64,000 nucleotides of DNA from assembly GCF_001625595.1 (NCBI RefSeq), contig NZ_AUXT01000150.1, positions 62,001 through 126,000 of the forward strand, given 5' to 3'. Position numbers and translations under genes: made by a program. This DNA comes from Pseudoalteromonas luteoviolacea NCIMB 1942. GTDB lineage: Bacteria; Pseudomonadota; Gammaproteobacteria; Enterobacterales; Alteromonadaceae. The number at the start of each line of letters is the position of its first letter. The stretch's first letter is position 1. A model generated the notes under the pieces. That model saw nothing but the letters and a program-made list of their open reading frames with translations. It made no database searches and had not been told where the DNA came from. Shown piece by piece: positions 37,285 to 45,379 of this stretch.

Positions 37285-38164
37285 TATCCTTTTATTACTT
37301 TTACAGCCTCAACATGCACTCTCCTCTGCGCTTGACAGGGATATGATAATATTAACAAGTGCCGAATTTGAAGGGCGCCCTTCGGGTGCTCAATCACCCC
37401 ATCGCAGTGCCTATTATATTATGAGGCAATTTGAAAAGCTGGAATTAGATGTAAAGCTTTCTAGCTTCGAATTTAAGCGTGGCTTCTTTGAGACTGGAAC
37501 AGGGCACAACATAGTTGCCACAAAACCCTGTACGTTAGAGCAATGTCAACCAGCTATTATTTTCACAGCACACTATGATCATTTAGGGGGCAATGGATAT
37601 AGACACTACCCAGGTGCAAACGACAATGCTACTGGCGTTGCTGTGATGATGGATATCGCAAGACGCCTAAACAACGTAGAGTTTGAAAGAGACCTTGTGT
37701 TCGTCGCTACCGACGCAGAAGAAAAAGGCCTTCATGGCGCAAAGCATTTTGTATCTCAACTTGGCAAAGTCCCCGTATCCATGAATATCAACTTGGATAT
37801 GCTCAATATTCAAAAGCGAAATACGTTATATGCACTTGCGTCTCGCGACTTTAAACCAATGCAAGAGCAGATTGAAAGTCACTTCGGCACTCAATGTGTA
37901 CGACTCAATTTATATTTTTCTTCAAAAAGAATGGCTCGAAGATTAAACGCTCCACAAATTGATTGGCTTCGCGCCAGTGATCATTATCCATTTCACCGTG
38001 CCAAGATCCCTTTTATTTACTTTGGCTCTGGTGTCGATAAACACCATCACTCCATGGATGACTCATTAGATAAAATCAATCTAGAAAAGCTATCACAGGT
38101 GTCACAATCAATAACAGGTTTAGTTCGATCGCTGGCTACAACAAGCGTCTCAGACACCAGCTGA
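37265..38164 (+). CDS. Secreted M28-family zinc aminopeptidase
   Basis: This 299-residue exported peptidase begins with a hydrophobic signal (ISILLLLLQPQHALSSA). The di-zinc site of M28 is complete: His and Asp in TAHYDHLGG, bridging Asp in GANDNATG, the Glu pair in TDAEEKGLHG, Asp in NLDML, and a late His in DKHHHSMDDSLDK. It should remove N-terminal amino acids from peptides in the periplasm or outside. It is coupled to the TPR lipoprotein by a 20-base overlap, and its 3' end overlaps a convergent GIY-YIG gene by 118 bases. Confidence 0.9.
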   Translation: MQWLRISILLLLLQPQHALSSALDRDMIILTSAEFEGRPSGAQSPHRSAYYIMRQFEKLELDVKLSSFEFKRGFFETGTGHNIVATKPCTLEQCQPAIIFTAHYDHLGGNGYRHYPGANDNATGVAVMMDIARRLNNVEFERDLVFVATDAEEKGLHGAKHFVSQLGKVPVSMNINLDMLNIQKRNTLYALASRDFKPMQEQIESHFGTQCVRLNLYFSSKRMARRLNAPQIDWLRASDHYPFHRAKIPFIYFGSGVDKHHHSMDDSLDKINLEKLSQVSQSITGLVRSLATTSVSDTS

Positions 38165-38418
38165 ATTTTTTGTCGCTTGTTCAGCTGCTTGACTTGCCAC
38201 TCCAACCTAGCAGCGTTCTTTTTAGTGAGGCCCGATATAGCAATAATCAACTTAAGGGGCCCCTTCCCTCTTAGGCTTTTTGCCCCTTTACCACAGCTGT
38301 GTTGGGCAAGCCTTCGTTCCAAATTATTCGTAATGCCTGTGTACCAATGGCCTAAAGCATTTTCAACAATATATAAAAGCCAATTTGTCTCTGCTTGTTT
38401 ATCAACAATCACTATCAT
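38047..38418 (-). CDS. GIY-YIG domain protein (YhbQ-like)
   Basis: The 123-residue product from ATG 38416-38418 carries a single GIY-YIG nuclease domain: WLLYIVENALGHWYTGITNN (LYI...YTG forms the name motif), the conserved Arg in LERRLAQH, KGAKSLRGKGPL, and the Glu in ARLEWQVKQL. YhbQ-type proteins are about 100 residues; here a tail of about 30 residues (from LVSETLVVAS) runs through the 3' end of the M28 gene on the other strand. That tail resembles no family and probably arose by loss of an earlier stop. A frame open 16 codons upstream lacks a better start. Confidence 0.8.
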   Translation of the reverse strand: MIVIVDKQAETNWLLYIVENALGHWYTGITNNLERRLAQHSCGKGAKSLRGKGPLKLIIAISGLTKKNAARLEWQVKQLNKRQKIQLVSETLVVASDRTKPVIDCDTCDSFSRLILSNESSME

Positions 38419-38534
38419 ATTTCTCACTTTTAGAAACTTTTCGTAAATTAAGCTGTCGAAATGCACAATCTACTTTACCTTCTTTATGCAATCTGTATCA
38501 TTCGTAATAACCAAAAATAAGGATACACATATAC

Positions 38535-38894
38535 ATGCAGTACAATAAACTCCTTTTAACTTGGCTAACCGCCGCCATAATGAGTGTTTTTTTGTCCGGT
38601 TGTTCAAGCTGGGTTTATAGGATCAATGTTCCTCAGGGTAACTTTCTAGAGCAATCAGATATTGACAAGCTCAGAGTTCAAATGAGCAGAGAACAAGTAA
38701 TGTACGTGCTTGGTACTCCTGTAGCCAAAGACGCTTTTGATTCTAGCAAGTGGCACTATAATTATGTATTTAATATTGACCGTGGCTCTGAGGTACGTAA
38801 AAGTTTAACGGTTTATTTTGAAAACGATAAGCTAGTAAGTATATCGGGCGATTTTGAAAAGCCAGCTGATTTTGATATCCCGCTCGATCAGTGA
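38535..38894 (+). CDS. bamE: Outer membrane assembly lipoprotein BamE (SmpA/OmlA)
   Basis: BamE is the small lipoprotein of the BAM complex that folds outer-membrane proteins. The 119-residue precursor has lipobox LSGC (Cys23), then VYRINVPQGNFLEQSDIDKL, the MSREQVMYVLGTPVAKDAF motif and WHYNYVF, all family hallmarks. It ends close to a convergent ankyrin-type gene. BamC from the same complex is at 42202. Confidence 0.95.
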   Translation: MQYNKLLLTWLTAAIMSVFLSGCSSWVYRINVPQGNFLEQSDIDKLRVQMSREQVMYVLGTPVAKDAFDSSKWHYNYVFNIDRGSEVRKSLTVYFENDKLVSISGDFEKPADFDIPLDQ

Positions 38895-38905
38895 TCTTTT
38901 TAATA

Positions 38906-38925
38906 CGGCAGGACAACACCTGCCG
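38906..38925. terminator. Hairpin between convergent bamE and ankyrin-protein genes
   Basis: CGGCAGG (38906-38912) pairs with CCTGCCG (38919-38925) around six bases. No T-run follows on either strand, so it is a weak candidate. Confidence 0.5.
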
Positions 38926-38945
38926 ATAACACTTTGAACTCTCAG

Positions 38946-40295
38946 TTAACTGCTCATCACCGCTAAACACATCATCACTGTAAACAGTGCTTGAATAGCC
39001 AAACTCAACCAGCTCAATGCACCGAGACATATTAGTGTAAAAGGTAACCTTGTATTGGGAAATAACTTCCTACCTTTTAGCAATCGTGCAATCGCAAAGA
39101 TAAACAAGGTACAACTGGATAACAGTATGATCATGGAGAGCTTGTTATCTTGCCCGGCATCGAAAAACAATGCCATTTGAACGGGCAACAACACTACAAC
39201 CAAAGCTTTTAGCAAGTATACTCTAAGTATTCGCAGGTACTTTGCTTCATCGCTGAGCTCAATAATACCGCGTTTTTCAAGATACTTCTTGGCACTCACC
39301 GATTGATTATCCGATGCTAAACGATATGGTGTACAACCCGATATGTCTGCTAGTCGCGGATCCACGCCCATTCCCTCAACTATCTCTAGCATCGGCTTCG
39401 AATTAGACAGCACCGCATAATGCATCAGGTTTCTGCCAAGATCATCAAGTGACACCGCGCAGTGAAAACTACTCAGCGCTTTTGCAGCACTGACGAACCC
39501 TTTTTCAACTATCCACATCATCGCAGATTTGCCGGCACTATCTTTACCGTGCCCTTTAGCTCCCTTTGCGATTAAAGACATCATGTTCGACTGCTTTGCA
39601 GTGCCCGACATCACTTGTTCAAGTAACGCATTATCCAATATATGCAACAGCTCTTCTTTATTGCATAAATGATTTAGAAGCCCGTCACAATCTTCACCCT
39701 CATTAAGCCTTCTAACGGCTTCTAACTGAGTTTGAGACAGGTTTTGTAACGCATTCTGATAACAAGCCGACAAGCTCTCTCTCGCAGTTGTTGCTCCATA
39801 TATCCAGAATTCACAAGCTTGGGTCGGGGTAAGTTTAAAGTCTCCCTCAAGTAACCAAGCCAATGTTTTATATTGCTTATTTTTTAGCAGTAAATCCGTA
39901 AATGAAACTTTCGATTGTAACTTTGCCTGTGCCTTAATACTCGAATATCGAGCTAAGCCACTTAATAACTTAAGTGTTAGCTCATCTTGGCTCATCCCAG
40001 CAGCTGAAATATGTTGCAATAAATCAGCGGCATACTGATGCTCTTCTACGCCATACTCATCAATATGTTGAAAAAAACAAGACTCAAAAGGGTCTAGTGG
40101 TTGAAGCCAAGCTACATAAAAAATCGGTGGTAATACCTGAGATACCACACCTTGTTCATCCTTAATAGCTTCGCACTCTGGCCACGCCTCTAAGGCGTCT
40201 AAAATAAAGGCGCCATTGTCTTCAACAAGCCCTTTTAATAGCAATGGAAACTGAGAAGGCCAAATTAAAACTTGCTCCATGGATGCACAAACCAT
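38946..40295 (-). CDS. Ankyrin-repeat protein with C-terminal membrane segments
   Basis: The 449-residue protein has a long N-terminal helical region of no known family, then ankyrin-like repeats from about residue 250 to 345 (KDSAGKSAMMWIVEKGFVSA, then DDLGRNLMHYAVLSNSKPML and DISGCTPYRLASDN). Three or four hydrophobic segments follow (LLKALVVVLLPVQMALFF, MIILLSSCTLFIFAIARLL, TLICLGALSWLSLAIQALFT). This predicts a cytoplasmic domain tethered to the inner membrane by its C-terminus. ATG at 40280 is an alternative start. Neighbours give no clear role. Confidence 0.72.
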   Translation of the reverse strand: MVCASMEQVLIWPSQFPLLLKGLVEDNGAFILDALEAWPECEAIKDEQGVVSQVLPPIFYVAWLQPLDPFESCFFQHIDEYGVEEHQYAADLLQHISAAGMSQDELTLKLLSGLARYSSIKAQAKLQSKVSFTDLLLKNKQYKTLAWLLEGDFKLTPTQACEFWIYGATTARESLSACYQNALQNLSQTQLEAVRRLNEGEDCDGLLNHLCNKEELLHILDNALLEQVMSGTAKQSNMMSLIAKGAKGHGKDSAGKSAMMWIVEKGFVSAAKALSSFHCAVSLDDLGRNLMHYAVLSNSKPMLEIVEGMGVDPRLADISGCTPYRLASDNQSVSAKKYLEKRGIIELSDEAKYLRILRVYLLKALVVVLLPVQMALFFDAGQDNKLSMIILLSSCTLFIFAIARLLKGRKLFPNTRLPFTLICLGALSWLSLAIQALFTVMMCLAVMSS

Positions 40296-40525
40296 TTAAT
40301 AATCAGAAAATAAGATGCTTTTGAAAGCCTGCAATAATTTGCATCACTTTCATTATCGCCGATCATACCAATTGTAAAATTAAAATGCTGCGAATATCTC
40401 ACACTATTTACAATTATTATTGGTCGAACAATTAAAGTGATTTTAGTAGACTCTCACATGTAACTTCTAGAGTATTTATCAGAAGTTTACATAACCTGAA
40501 CAACATATGACATGAGAGCGACTTA

Positions 40526-40720
40526 ATGGGTGAAGAAAAGCTGGAAACTTGGCAAGTAATATTGATTATTGTCGCTGTACTTGGCTACATCATTGGTAAT
40601 ATCACGCTTTTAAAATACGCCACAAAATTCAACGTAAAAAACAAAATCGACAAACAAGTAAAAGGTGAGGAAGAGAAAAGCGAGGAAGACCAAGAAGGCA
40701 CAAATAATCACAAAGATTAA
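40526..40720 (+). CDS. DUF2897 small membrane protein
   Basis: This 64-residue protein has one membrane segment (WQVILIIVAVLGYIIGNITL) followed by KYATKF and a highly charged Lys/Glu tail. The layout matches the DUF2897 family of Alteromonadales and Vibrionales. The function is unknown. It is a separate unit ending in a hairpin at 40723-40748. Confidence 0.75.
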   Translation: MGEEKLETWQVILIIVAVLGYIIGNITLLKYATKFNVKNKIDKQVKGEEEKSEEDQEGTNNHKD

Positions 40721-40722
40721 GA

Positions 40723-40748
40723 CAGAGGATCATAGTTGAGATCCTCTG
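40723..40748. terminator. Hairpin between convergent DUF2897 and YjiH genes
   Basis: CAGAGGATC (40723-40731) pairs with GATCCTCTG (40740-40748) around eight bases. No T-run is present, so strength is uncertain. Confidence 0.55.
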
Positions 40749-40757
40749 CCTCGATTA

Positions 40758-42131
40758 TCACCCTACCAACCAGTGAGCCATCAATGCAATCACAGGCAAA
40801 GTCACGAGGGTTCTTAAAACAAATACAGCAAATAATTCAAAGATATTCACTGGTATTTTACTGCCCAACAGTAACGCCCCAACTTCAGACATATAAATTA
40901 ATTGAGTAACACTCAGCGCGGCCACGATAAAGCGAGTGACGTCACTTTCGATACTACCGGCAGCTAGAATTGATGGGATAAACATGTCAGCAAAACCAAC
41001 AACTATGGTTTCAGCAGCCTTAGCGGCTTCAGGCACTTGTAGTAACTCTAGATAAGGTATGAATGGCTGACCCAAGAACTGGAAAACGGGCGTTTCTTCT
41101 GCAATGATAAGCGCAAACGTACCCACTGCCATAACAACTGGCAACACGGCAAACAACATATCCAGCGCGTTATAGACACCTTCTTTTACAGTGCCCTTCA
41201 CCCCTGGTGCTTTATGTGCCTTATCAAGCGCAACATCTAGCGCGTGCCCAAATAGAGTCTTTCCTTCGGGTACAAGTTCTAAATCTTCGTTGTGAGTTGA
41301 ACCATCCACATAAAGATCTTTTTTGAAGCTTAGAGGTGGCAACCTAGGTACTATAATTGCTGCAACAATACCCGCAGCGCATACAGTCAAATAAAATGGT
41401 GCAAATAAATGCTCCAACTTTACTTGCCCAATCACGACCAGACAAAACGTAATTGATACGGCTGAAAAGGTTGTGCCAATGATGGCTGCTTCTCGTTGCG
41501 TATAGTGCTTGTCTTCATATTGGCGAGAAGTCATCAAAATACCAACACTACCATCGCCTAACCAAGATGCAACACAATTGACAGCACTGCGCCCCGGAAC
41601 ACCAAATACTGGTCGCATTATCTTTGTCAATAATGTACCAACAAGCTCTAACAAGCCAAAATTAAGTAATAATGGTAATAGTAAACCGGCCAAGACAAAC
41701 ACGGAAAACAGAACTGGTAATAAATCATTTAATACCAGTGCTCCGGTGTATTTTGAATGAATTAACTCAGGGCCAACTTGGAAAAATGTCATGATAATAA
41801 AAGTCATGCCAAATAAGCGGGTGGCAACCCACAACCAGCTAACATCAAATAAGTGTCTAATTAAGTCTATTTGCAGCAAAGGTTTTGGTTTAAATACTTT
41901 TACAACAACACTTAAAACACCTGTAATGCAAACGATTGATACAATCAATGCATGTATAATTGGTCCCGTTAACTCCTGTAATGCTTTTGCAAGTTTTGCA
42001 ATAGGAATTGTCATTGCTTCGCCATCAGGAACAGGTGTCATAAACAGAAAAACACCTATCAGCGACGGCACCAAAAAAGCGAACCAAATTCGCCAATTCA
42101 CTTGTGAAGAATGCGTTGTATCTGGCATCAT
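40758..42131 (-). CDS. YjiH family membrane protein (nucleoside-recognition Gate domain)
   Basis: This 457-residue inner-membrane protein has about 10-11 hydrophobic segments. It opens VNWRIWFAFLVPSLIGVFLF followed by MTPVP, and contains GRSAVNCVASWLGDGSVGIL, typical of Gate-domain proteins related to SpmA/SpmB and nucleoside transporters. Transport of an unidentified solute is likely. I chose ATG 42129-42131 with GGGTAAAG upstream; a GTG four codons earlier is possible. The gene starts directly after the bamC terminator, so it is a separate unit. Confidence 0.85.
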   Translation of the reverse strand: MMPDTTHSSQVNWRIWFAFLVPSLIGVFLFMTPVPDGEAMTIPIAKLAKALQELTGPIIHALIVSIVCITGVLSVVVKVFKPKPLLQIDLIRHLFDVSWLWVATRLFGMTFIIMTFFQVGPELIHSKYTGALVLNDLLPVLFSVFVLAGLLLPLLLNFGLLELVGTLLTKIMRPVFGVPGRSAVNCVASWLGDGSVGILMTSRQYEDKHYTQREAAIIGTTFSAVSITFCLVVIGQVKLEHLFAPFYLTVCAAGIVAAIIVPRLPPLSFKKDLYVDGSTHNEDLELVPEGKTLFGHALDVALDKAHKAPGVKGTVKEGVYNALDMLFAVLPVVMAVGTFALIIAEETPVFQFLGQPFIPYLELLQVPEAAKAAETIVVGFADMFIPSILAAGSIESDVTRFIVAALSVTQLIYMSEVGALLLGSKIPVNIFELFAVFVLRTLVTLPVIALMAHWLVG

Positions 42132-42142
42132 TTCTTTACCCA

Positions 42143-42174
42143 CAAAAAAAAGAAAAGAGCGAATGCTCTTTTCT
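42143..42174 (-). terminator. Intrinsic terminator after bamC
   Basis: AGAAAAGAGC (42151-42160) pairs with GCTCTTTTCT (42165-42174) around GAAT, followed on the minus strand by eight T. It ends just before the yjiH start. Confidence 0.9.
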
Positions 42175-42201
42175 GAACTACTTTAGTTTAGCGGTTTGTA
42201 A

Positions 42202-43263
42202 TTATATACTTAGTCCGCGGTTTCTTAACGCCTCAACAAGCCCTTGTTGAAGAGTTCCCATAGTTGCTGCATCCAGTACATTACGTTCCGCATCAAACCA
42301 TGTTAGAGATGTTTGTTCATCACCTGTTGTGCCAACTTTAATCGTATAGTCGCCATCAGGGATAGCAAGAGTCGTCATTTCCTCGCCCCAGATAGAGTCC
42401 CAGACACTGTTTTCTGGTGCTTCGTATCTCACAAGTACTTCATTGCTATCACTATCAATTCTGATAACGGTAAAGTTCACCCTTTCTAAGAAGTTAGATA
42501 ACCTTTCCATCACTGTGCTGCGATCAGCCAACGTGATGAGTGCTGCATTGCCTTCGTTATCAAATCCGAGATCTAATGAAAGTAAGCCCTGTTGCTTACG
42601 CATTTCAACTTGTAACAAGCGGTATTGATAATCAAACTCTGCTACCACTTCATTGATTGCACGTACTTCCAGTTGTTGCTGTAAAAGCTCATTAAGGGGA
42701 ACATTGTCACTTTGATAATCGACAAGCTTAGCTTCCAAAGACGCAGTCCTCTGGTGCTCTTTCTGAGTCAGTACAAATTCAAAACGATGCCTTGATGCTT
42801 CTGTCTCAGTTTCCCAAAACCAACCTTCTTCTGCCTTAATCAAAGAATACCAATCTGTCACGATTGTACCTTGGTTGCGGTTATCTTTACTTATCCTTGT
42901 TTCGTGGTTGCTGATCACATTTTCAACAACACGCCAAATAAAACCGTCTAACGATTCAATACCATCGTTTTTATCAAAATAAATACGCGCGACATCTTCT
43001 TTGTCTTCAGCCCAGCTGCCTTTTGCAAGCGTTAGTACTTGCTGAGGTGGACGAAAACCTTTAGCTTCTGAATCATTGGCATAAGTGGCAACACTCATTT
43101 TGAATTCTTGGTCTTGATAAGGTTGCTCAAGATCTGCTGGAACTTGCACAGCCTCGTGAACTCGATAGTTTTTCTTTTGATGAGCGTCGTTGGTAAAAAC
43201 ACTACAACCTGATAAACCAAGTACAACGCTTAGTGTTAGCGCTTTAGGGACCCAATACTGCAC
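42202..43263 (-). CDS. bamC: Outer membrane assembly lipoprotein BamC (NlpB/DapX)
   Basis: BamC is a lipoprotein of the beta-barrel assembly complex. The 353-residue precursor has lipobox LSGC (Cys20), then an unstructured N-terminal region including VHEAVQVPADLEQPY, which in E. coli BamC docks on BamD. Two helix-grip domains follow (about residues 110-215 and 240-350). In E. coli it follows dapA; here only 309 bases separate it from divergent gcvR and dapA is absent. Confidence 0.9.
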   Translation of the reverse strand: MQYWVPKALTLSVVLGLSGCSVFTNDAHQKKNYRVHEAVQVPADLEQPYQDQEFKMSVATYANDSEAKGFRPPQQVLTLAKGSWAEDKEDVARIYFDKNDGIESLDGFIWRVVENVISNHETRISKDNRNQGTIVTDWYSLIKAEEGWFWETETEASRHRFEFVLTQKEHQRTASLEAKLVDYQSDNVPLNELLQQQLEVRAINEVVAEFDYQYRLLQVEMRKQQGLLSLDLGFDNEGNAALITLADRSTVMERLSNFLERVNFTVIRIDSDSNEVLVRYEAPENSVWDSIWGEEMTTLAIPDGDYTIKVGTTGDEQTSLTWFDAERNVLDAATMGTLQQGLVEALRNRGLSI

Positions 43264-43572
43264 TAATAAAACTCCTTAGCAAACCCGTTATATAATTATT
43301 CTTTCACTTAAGATTAAGGATTGCTGAAATGGTTCACTGCCAAACTCAATAATTTTGTTTTGGAGTGACAGATAATTTTCTCAAAATTTGCACTATGTTA
43401 CTTGGCAAACCCTGCAAACACAAGAATAGTAAGCTTGAATTGTACTAAGAGCACTGCCGCAACCCATCTTCAGCGGTGGGACTCAGTATTAAACTGTGAT
43501 AGTATTCGCCGTCATATAACTAAAAACCAGTCTCCATAACTCAATTTGGCAAAGGCTCACTAGGATGTCGAA
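43264..43572. other. Intergenic region between divergent bamC and gcvR
   Basis: This 309-base region has no gene or recognisable gene remnant. It should hold promoters for both bamC (minus) and gcvR (plus). It is where dapA would be expected from the E. coli order. Right before gcvR a three-codon frame, ATG TCG AAA TGA (43565-43576), overlaps the gcvR start as ATGA. Confidence 0.5.
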
Positions 43573-44106
43573 ATGACTACTTTTACTTCACACCAACTTG
43601 TTTTAACTGCTATCGGGGAAGATAGATCCGGTATAGTAAGCGAACTCACCCAGTTGGTGAGCGAAAGTAACTGCAACATCATTGATAGTCGAATTGCGAT
43701 TTTGGGTAACGAATTTACGTTTATCATGTTGCTGTCTGGCGACATGGCCGCAATTAGTCGGGTCGAGCATACGCTTCCTGTTAAAAGCGTTGAGCTTGGT
43801 CTTATGACAATGATGAAACGCACCTCAAGTCATACAGAAAATGAATATGGCGCTGGGTATACATTAAAATACTCAGGCTTAGACACTCAAGGTACACTCA
43901 GCCGCGTAACACGTTTTTTTGCAGAGCAAAACATGAGCATTTGTTCTCTAAAGTCGGATACTTATGAAGAACAAAGCGAAATGCACATGAGCTGCCTTCT
44001 GGAGTTTAATACGCCTTCAGAATTAGACTTTGATAAATTTAAAGAAAAGTTTGAAGAACTTTCTGGTATTTCAAACGTAAACTATGTTTTCAGACGCATT
44101 CGCTAA
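43573..44106 (+). CDS. gcvR: Glycine cleavage regulator GcvR (two ACT domains)
   Basis: GcvR binds the activator GcvA and represses the glycine cleavage operon when glycine is low. The 177-residue protein consists of two ACT domains: residues about 8-75 (LVLTAIGEDRSGIVSELTQL with NCNIIDSRIAILG) and about 92-170 (YTLKYSGLDTQGTLSRVTRF then FAEQNMSICSLKSD). It precedes bcp with nine bases between, the conserved gcvR-bcp pair. Confidence 0.92.
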   Translation: MTTFTSHQLVLTAIGEDRSGIVSELTQLVSESNCNIIDSRIAILGNEFTFIMLLSGDMAAISRVEHTLPVKSVELGLMTMMKRTSSHTENEYGAGYTLKYSGLDTQGTLSRVTRFFAEQNMSICSLKSDTYEEQSEMHMSCLLEFNTPSELDFDKFKEKFEELSGISNVNYVFRRIR

Positions 44107-44115
44107 GGATCATAA

Positions 44116-44589
44116 ATGAATACATTACAAGCAGGTGATAACGCACCTAGTTTTAAACTTGAAAATCAAAATGGTGAAACTGTAGAACTGAACACACTGC
44201 TTGGCGACAGCCAGGTATTGGTCTACTTTTACCCGAAAGCTCTAACACCTGGATGTACCGTTCAAGCAGAGCAATTACGCGACCACAAAGAGCAGCTTGC
44301 TCAATACAATACAGTTGCTGTAGGTATCAGCCCAGATCCTGTGAAAAAGTTAAAGAACTTCGAAACAAAAAAAGAATTGAACTTTGACCTACTCTCAGAC
44401 GAAGACCATGCTATTGCAGATGGATTTGGCGTTTGGGGCTTAAAAAAGTTTATGGGTAAAGAGTATGATGGTATTCACCGCATCAGCTTCTTAGTTGGTA
44501 AAGACGGTAAAGTTAAGCACGTATTCAATAAATTTAAGACCAAAGAGCATCATCAGGTCGTTATTGACTATCTAGCAGAACAAGCATAA
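44116..44589 (+). CDS. bcp: Thioredoxin-dependent peroxiredoxin, BCP/PrxQ type
   Basis: This 157-residue peroxiredoxin reduces peroxides in the cytoplasm. The peroxidatic Cys47 lies in YFYPKALTPGCTVQAEQLRD. At residue 52, where E. coli Bcp has its resolving Cys (TPGCTVQAC), this protein has Glu, and no other Cys is present. It is therefore a 1-Cys form that must be recycled by an external thiol. Start and length are standard. It is cotranscribed with gcvR. Confidence 0.95.
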   Translation: MNTLQAGDNAPSFKLENQNGETVELNTLLGDSQVLVYFYPKALTPGCTVQAEQLRDHKEQLAQYNTVAVGISPDPVKKLKNFETKKELNFDLLSDEDHAIADGFGVWGLKKFMGKEYDGIHRISFLVGKDGKVKHVFNKFKTKEHHQVVIDYLAEQA

Positions 44590-44590
44590 A

Positions 44591-44622
44591 TAAAAACCCC
44601 AGCTACACAGCTGGGGTTTTTA
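44591..44622. terminator. Bidirectional intrinsic terminator between bcp and pdxJ
   Basis: AAAAACCCCAGCT (44592-44604) pairs with AGCTGGGGTTTTT (44609-44621) around ACAC. A and T runs on both sides allow use on either strand. Confidence 0.92.
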
Positions 44623-44640
44623 TTTGAAAAGCGGTAAAAC

Positions 44641-45375
44641 CTAAGCTTGACGCGCTTCAAGCATCAAGCGTTTCATATCTCTAACCGCTTTTTCCAAGCC
44701 ATCAATCGCTGCACGTGCAATAATGGCATGGCCAATGTTTAACTCGTAGATCTCAGTCATCTCAGCAATTGGCTTGATGTTATGATAATGAAGGCCGTGT
44801 CCTGCATTTACAACTATACCTAAGCCATACGCATATTGTACACCTTCGCGAATGCGCTCTAATTCGGCTTTTTGTTCACTATCAGAATGTGCGTCCGCAT
44901 AAGCTCCGGTATGAATTTCAATGTAAGGCGCACCAGTCGCTTTTGCTGCATCAATCTGTGCTTTGTCTGCATCAATGAACAGCGACACTTTAATACCAGC
45001 CTCAGCGAGTTTCTCAACCGCATCAGCGACCTTTTGTTGATTACCAATAACGTCTAAACCACCTTCAGTGGTGAGTTCCTCACGTTTTTCTGGCACAAGG
45101 CAGACATACTCAGGTTTGACCTCACAAGCAATATCTAACATTTCATCCGTCACAGCAATCTCAAGGTTCATTCGCGTTTGAATTGTTTTTGCCATCACAT
45201 ATACATCTCTATCCTGAATATGGCGACGGTCTTCACGTAAATGAATAGTAATGCCATCTGCACCCGCATGTTCGGCTACAGCCGCGGCGTGTGCCGGATC
45301 TGGGTAGCTAGTGCCACGCGCTTGTCTTAGCGTGGCAATATGGTCTACGTTAACACCCAATAAAATATCTTTCAT
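44641..45375 (-). CDS. pdxJ: Pyridoxine 5'-phosphate synthase
   Basis: PdxJ condenses 1-deoxyxylulose 5-phosphate with 3-amino-2-oxopropyl phosphate to make pyridoxine phosphate. The 244-residue TIM barrel begins [22 protein letters not shown], with active-site [34 protein letters not shown] and the C-terminal NAGHGLHY and IGHAIIARA. It ends the rpoE-to-pdxJ block, five bases after recO; the acpS gene that follows in E. coli is absent. Confidence 0.96.
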   Translation of the reverse strand: MKDILLGVNVDHIATLRQARGTSYPDPAHAAAVAEHAGADGITIHLREDRRHIQDRDVYVMAKTIQTRMNLEIAVTDEMLDIACEVKPEYVCLVPEKREELTTEGGLDVIGNQQKVADAVEKLAEAGIKVSLFIDADKAQIDAAKATGAPYIEIHTGAYADAHSDSEQKAELERIREGVQYAYGLGIVVNAGHGLHYHNIKPIAEMTEIYELNIGHAIIARAAIDGLEKAVRDMKRLMLEARQA

Positions 45376-45379
45376 TGTT

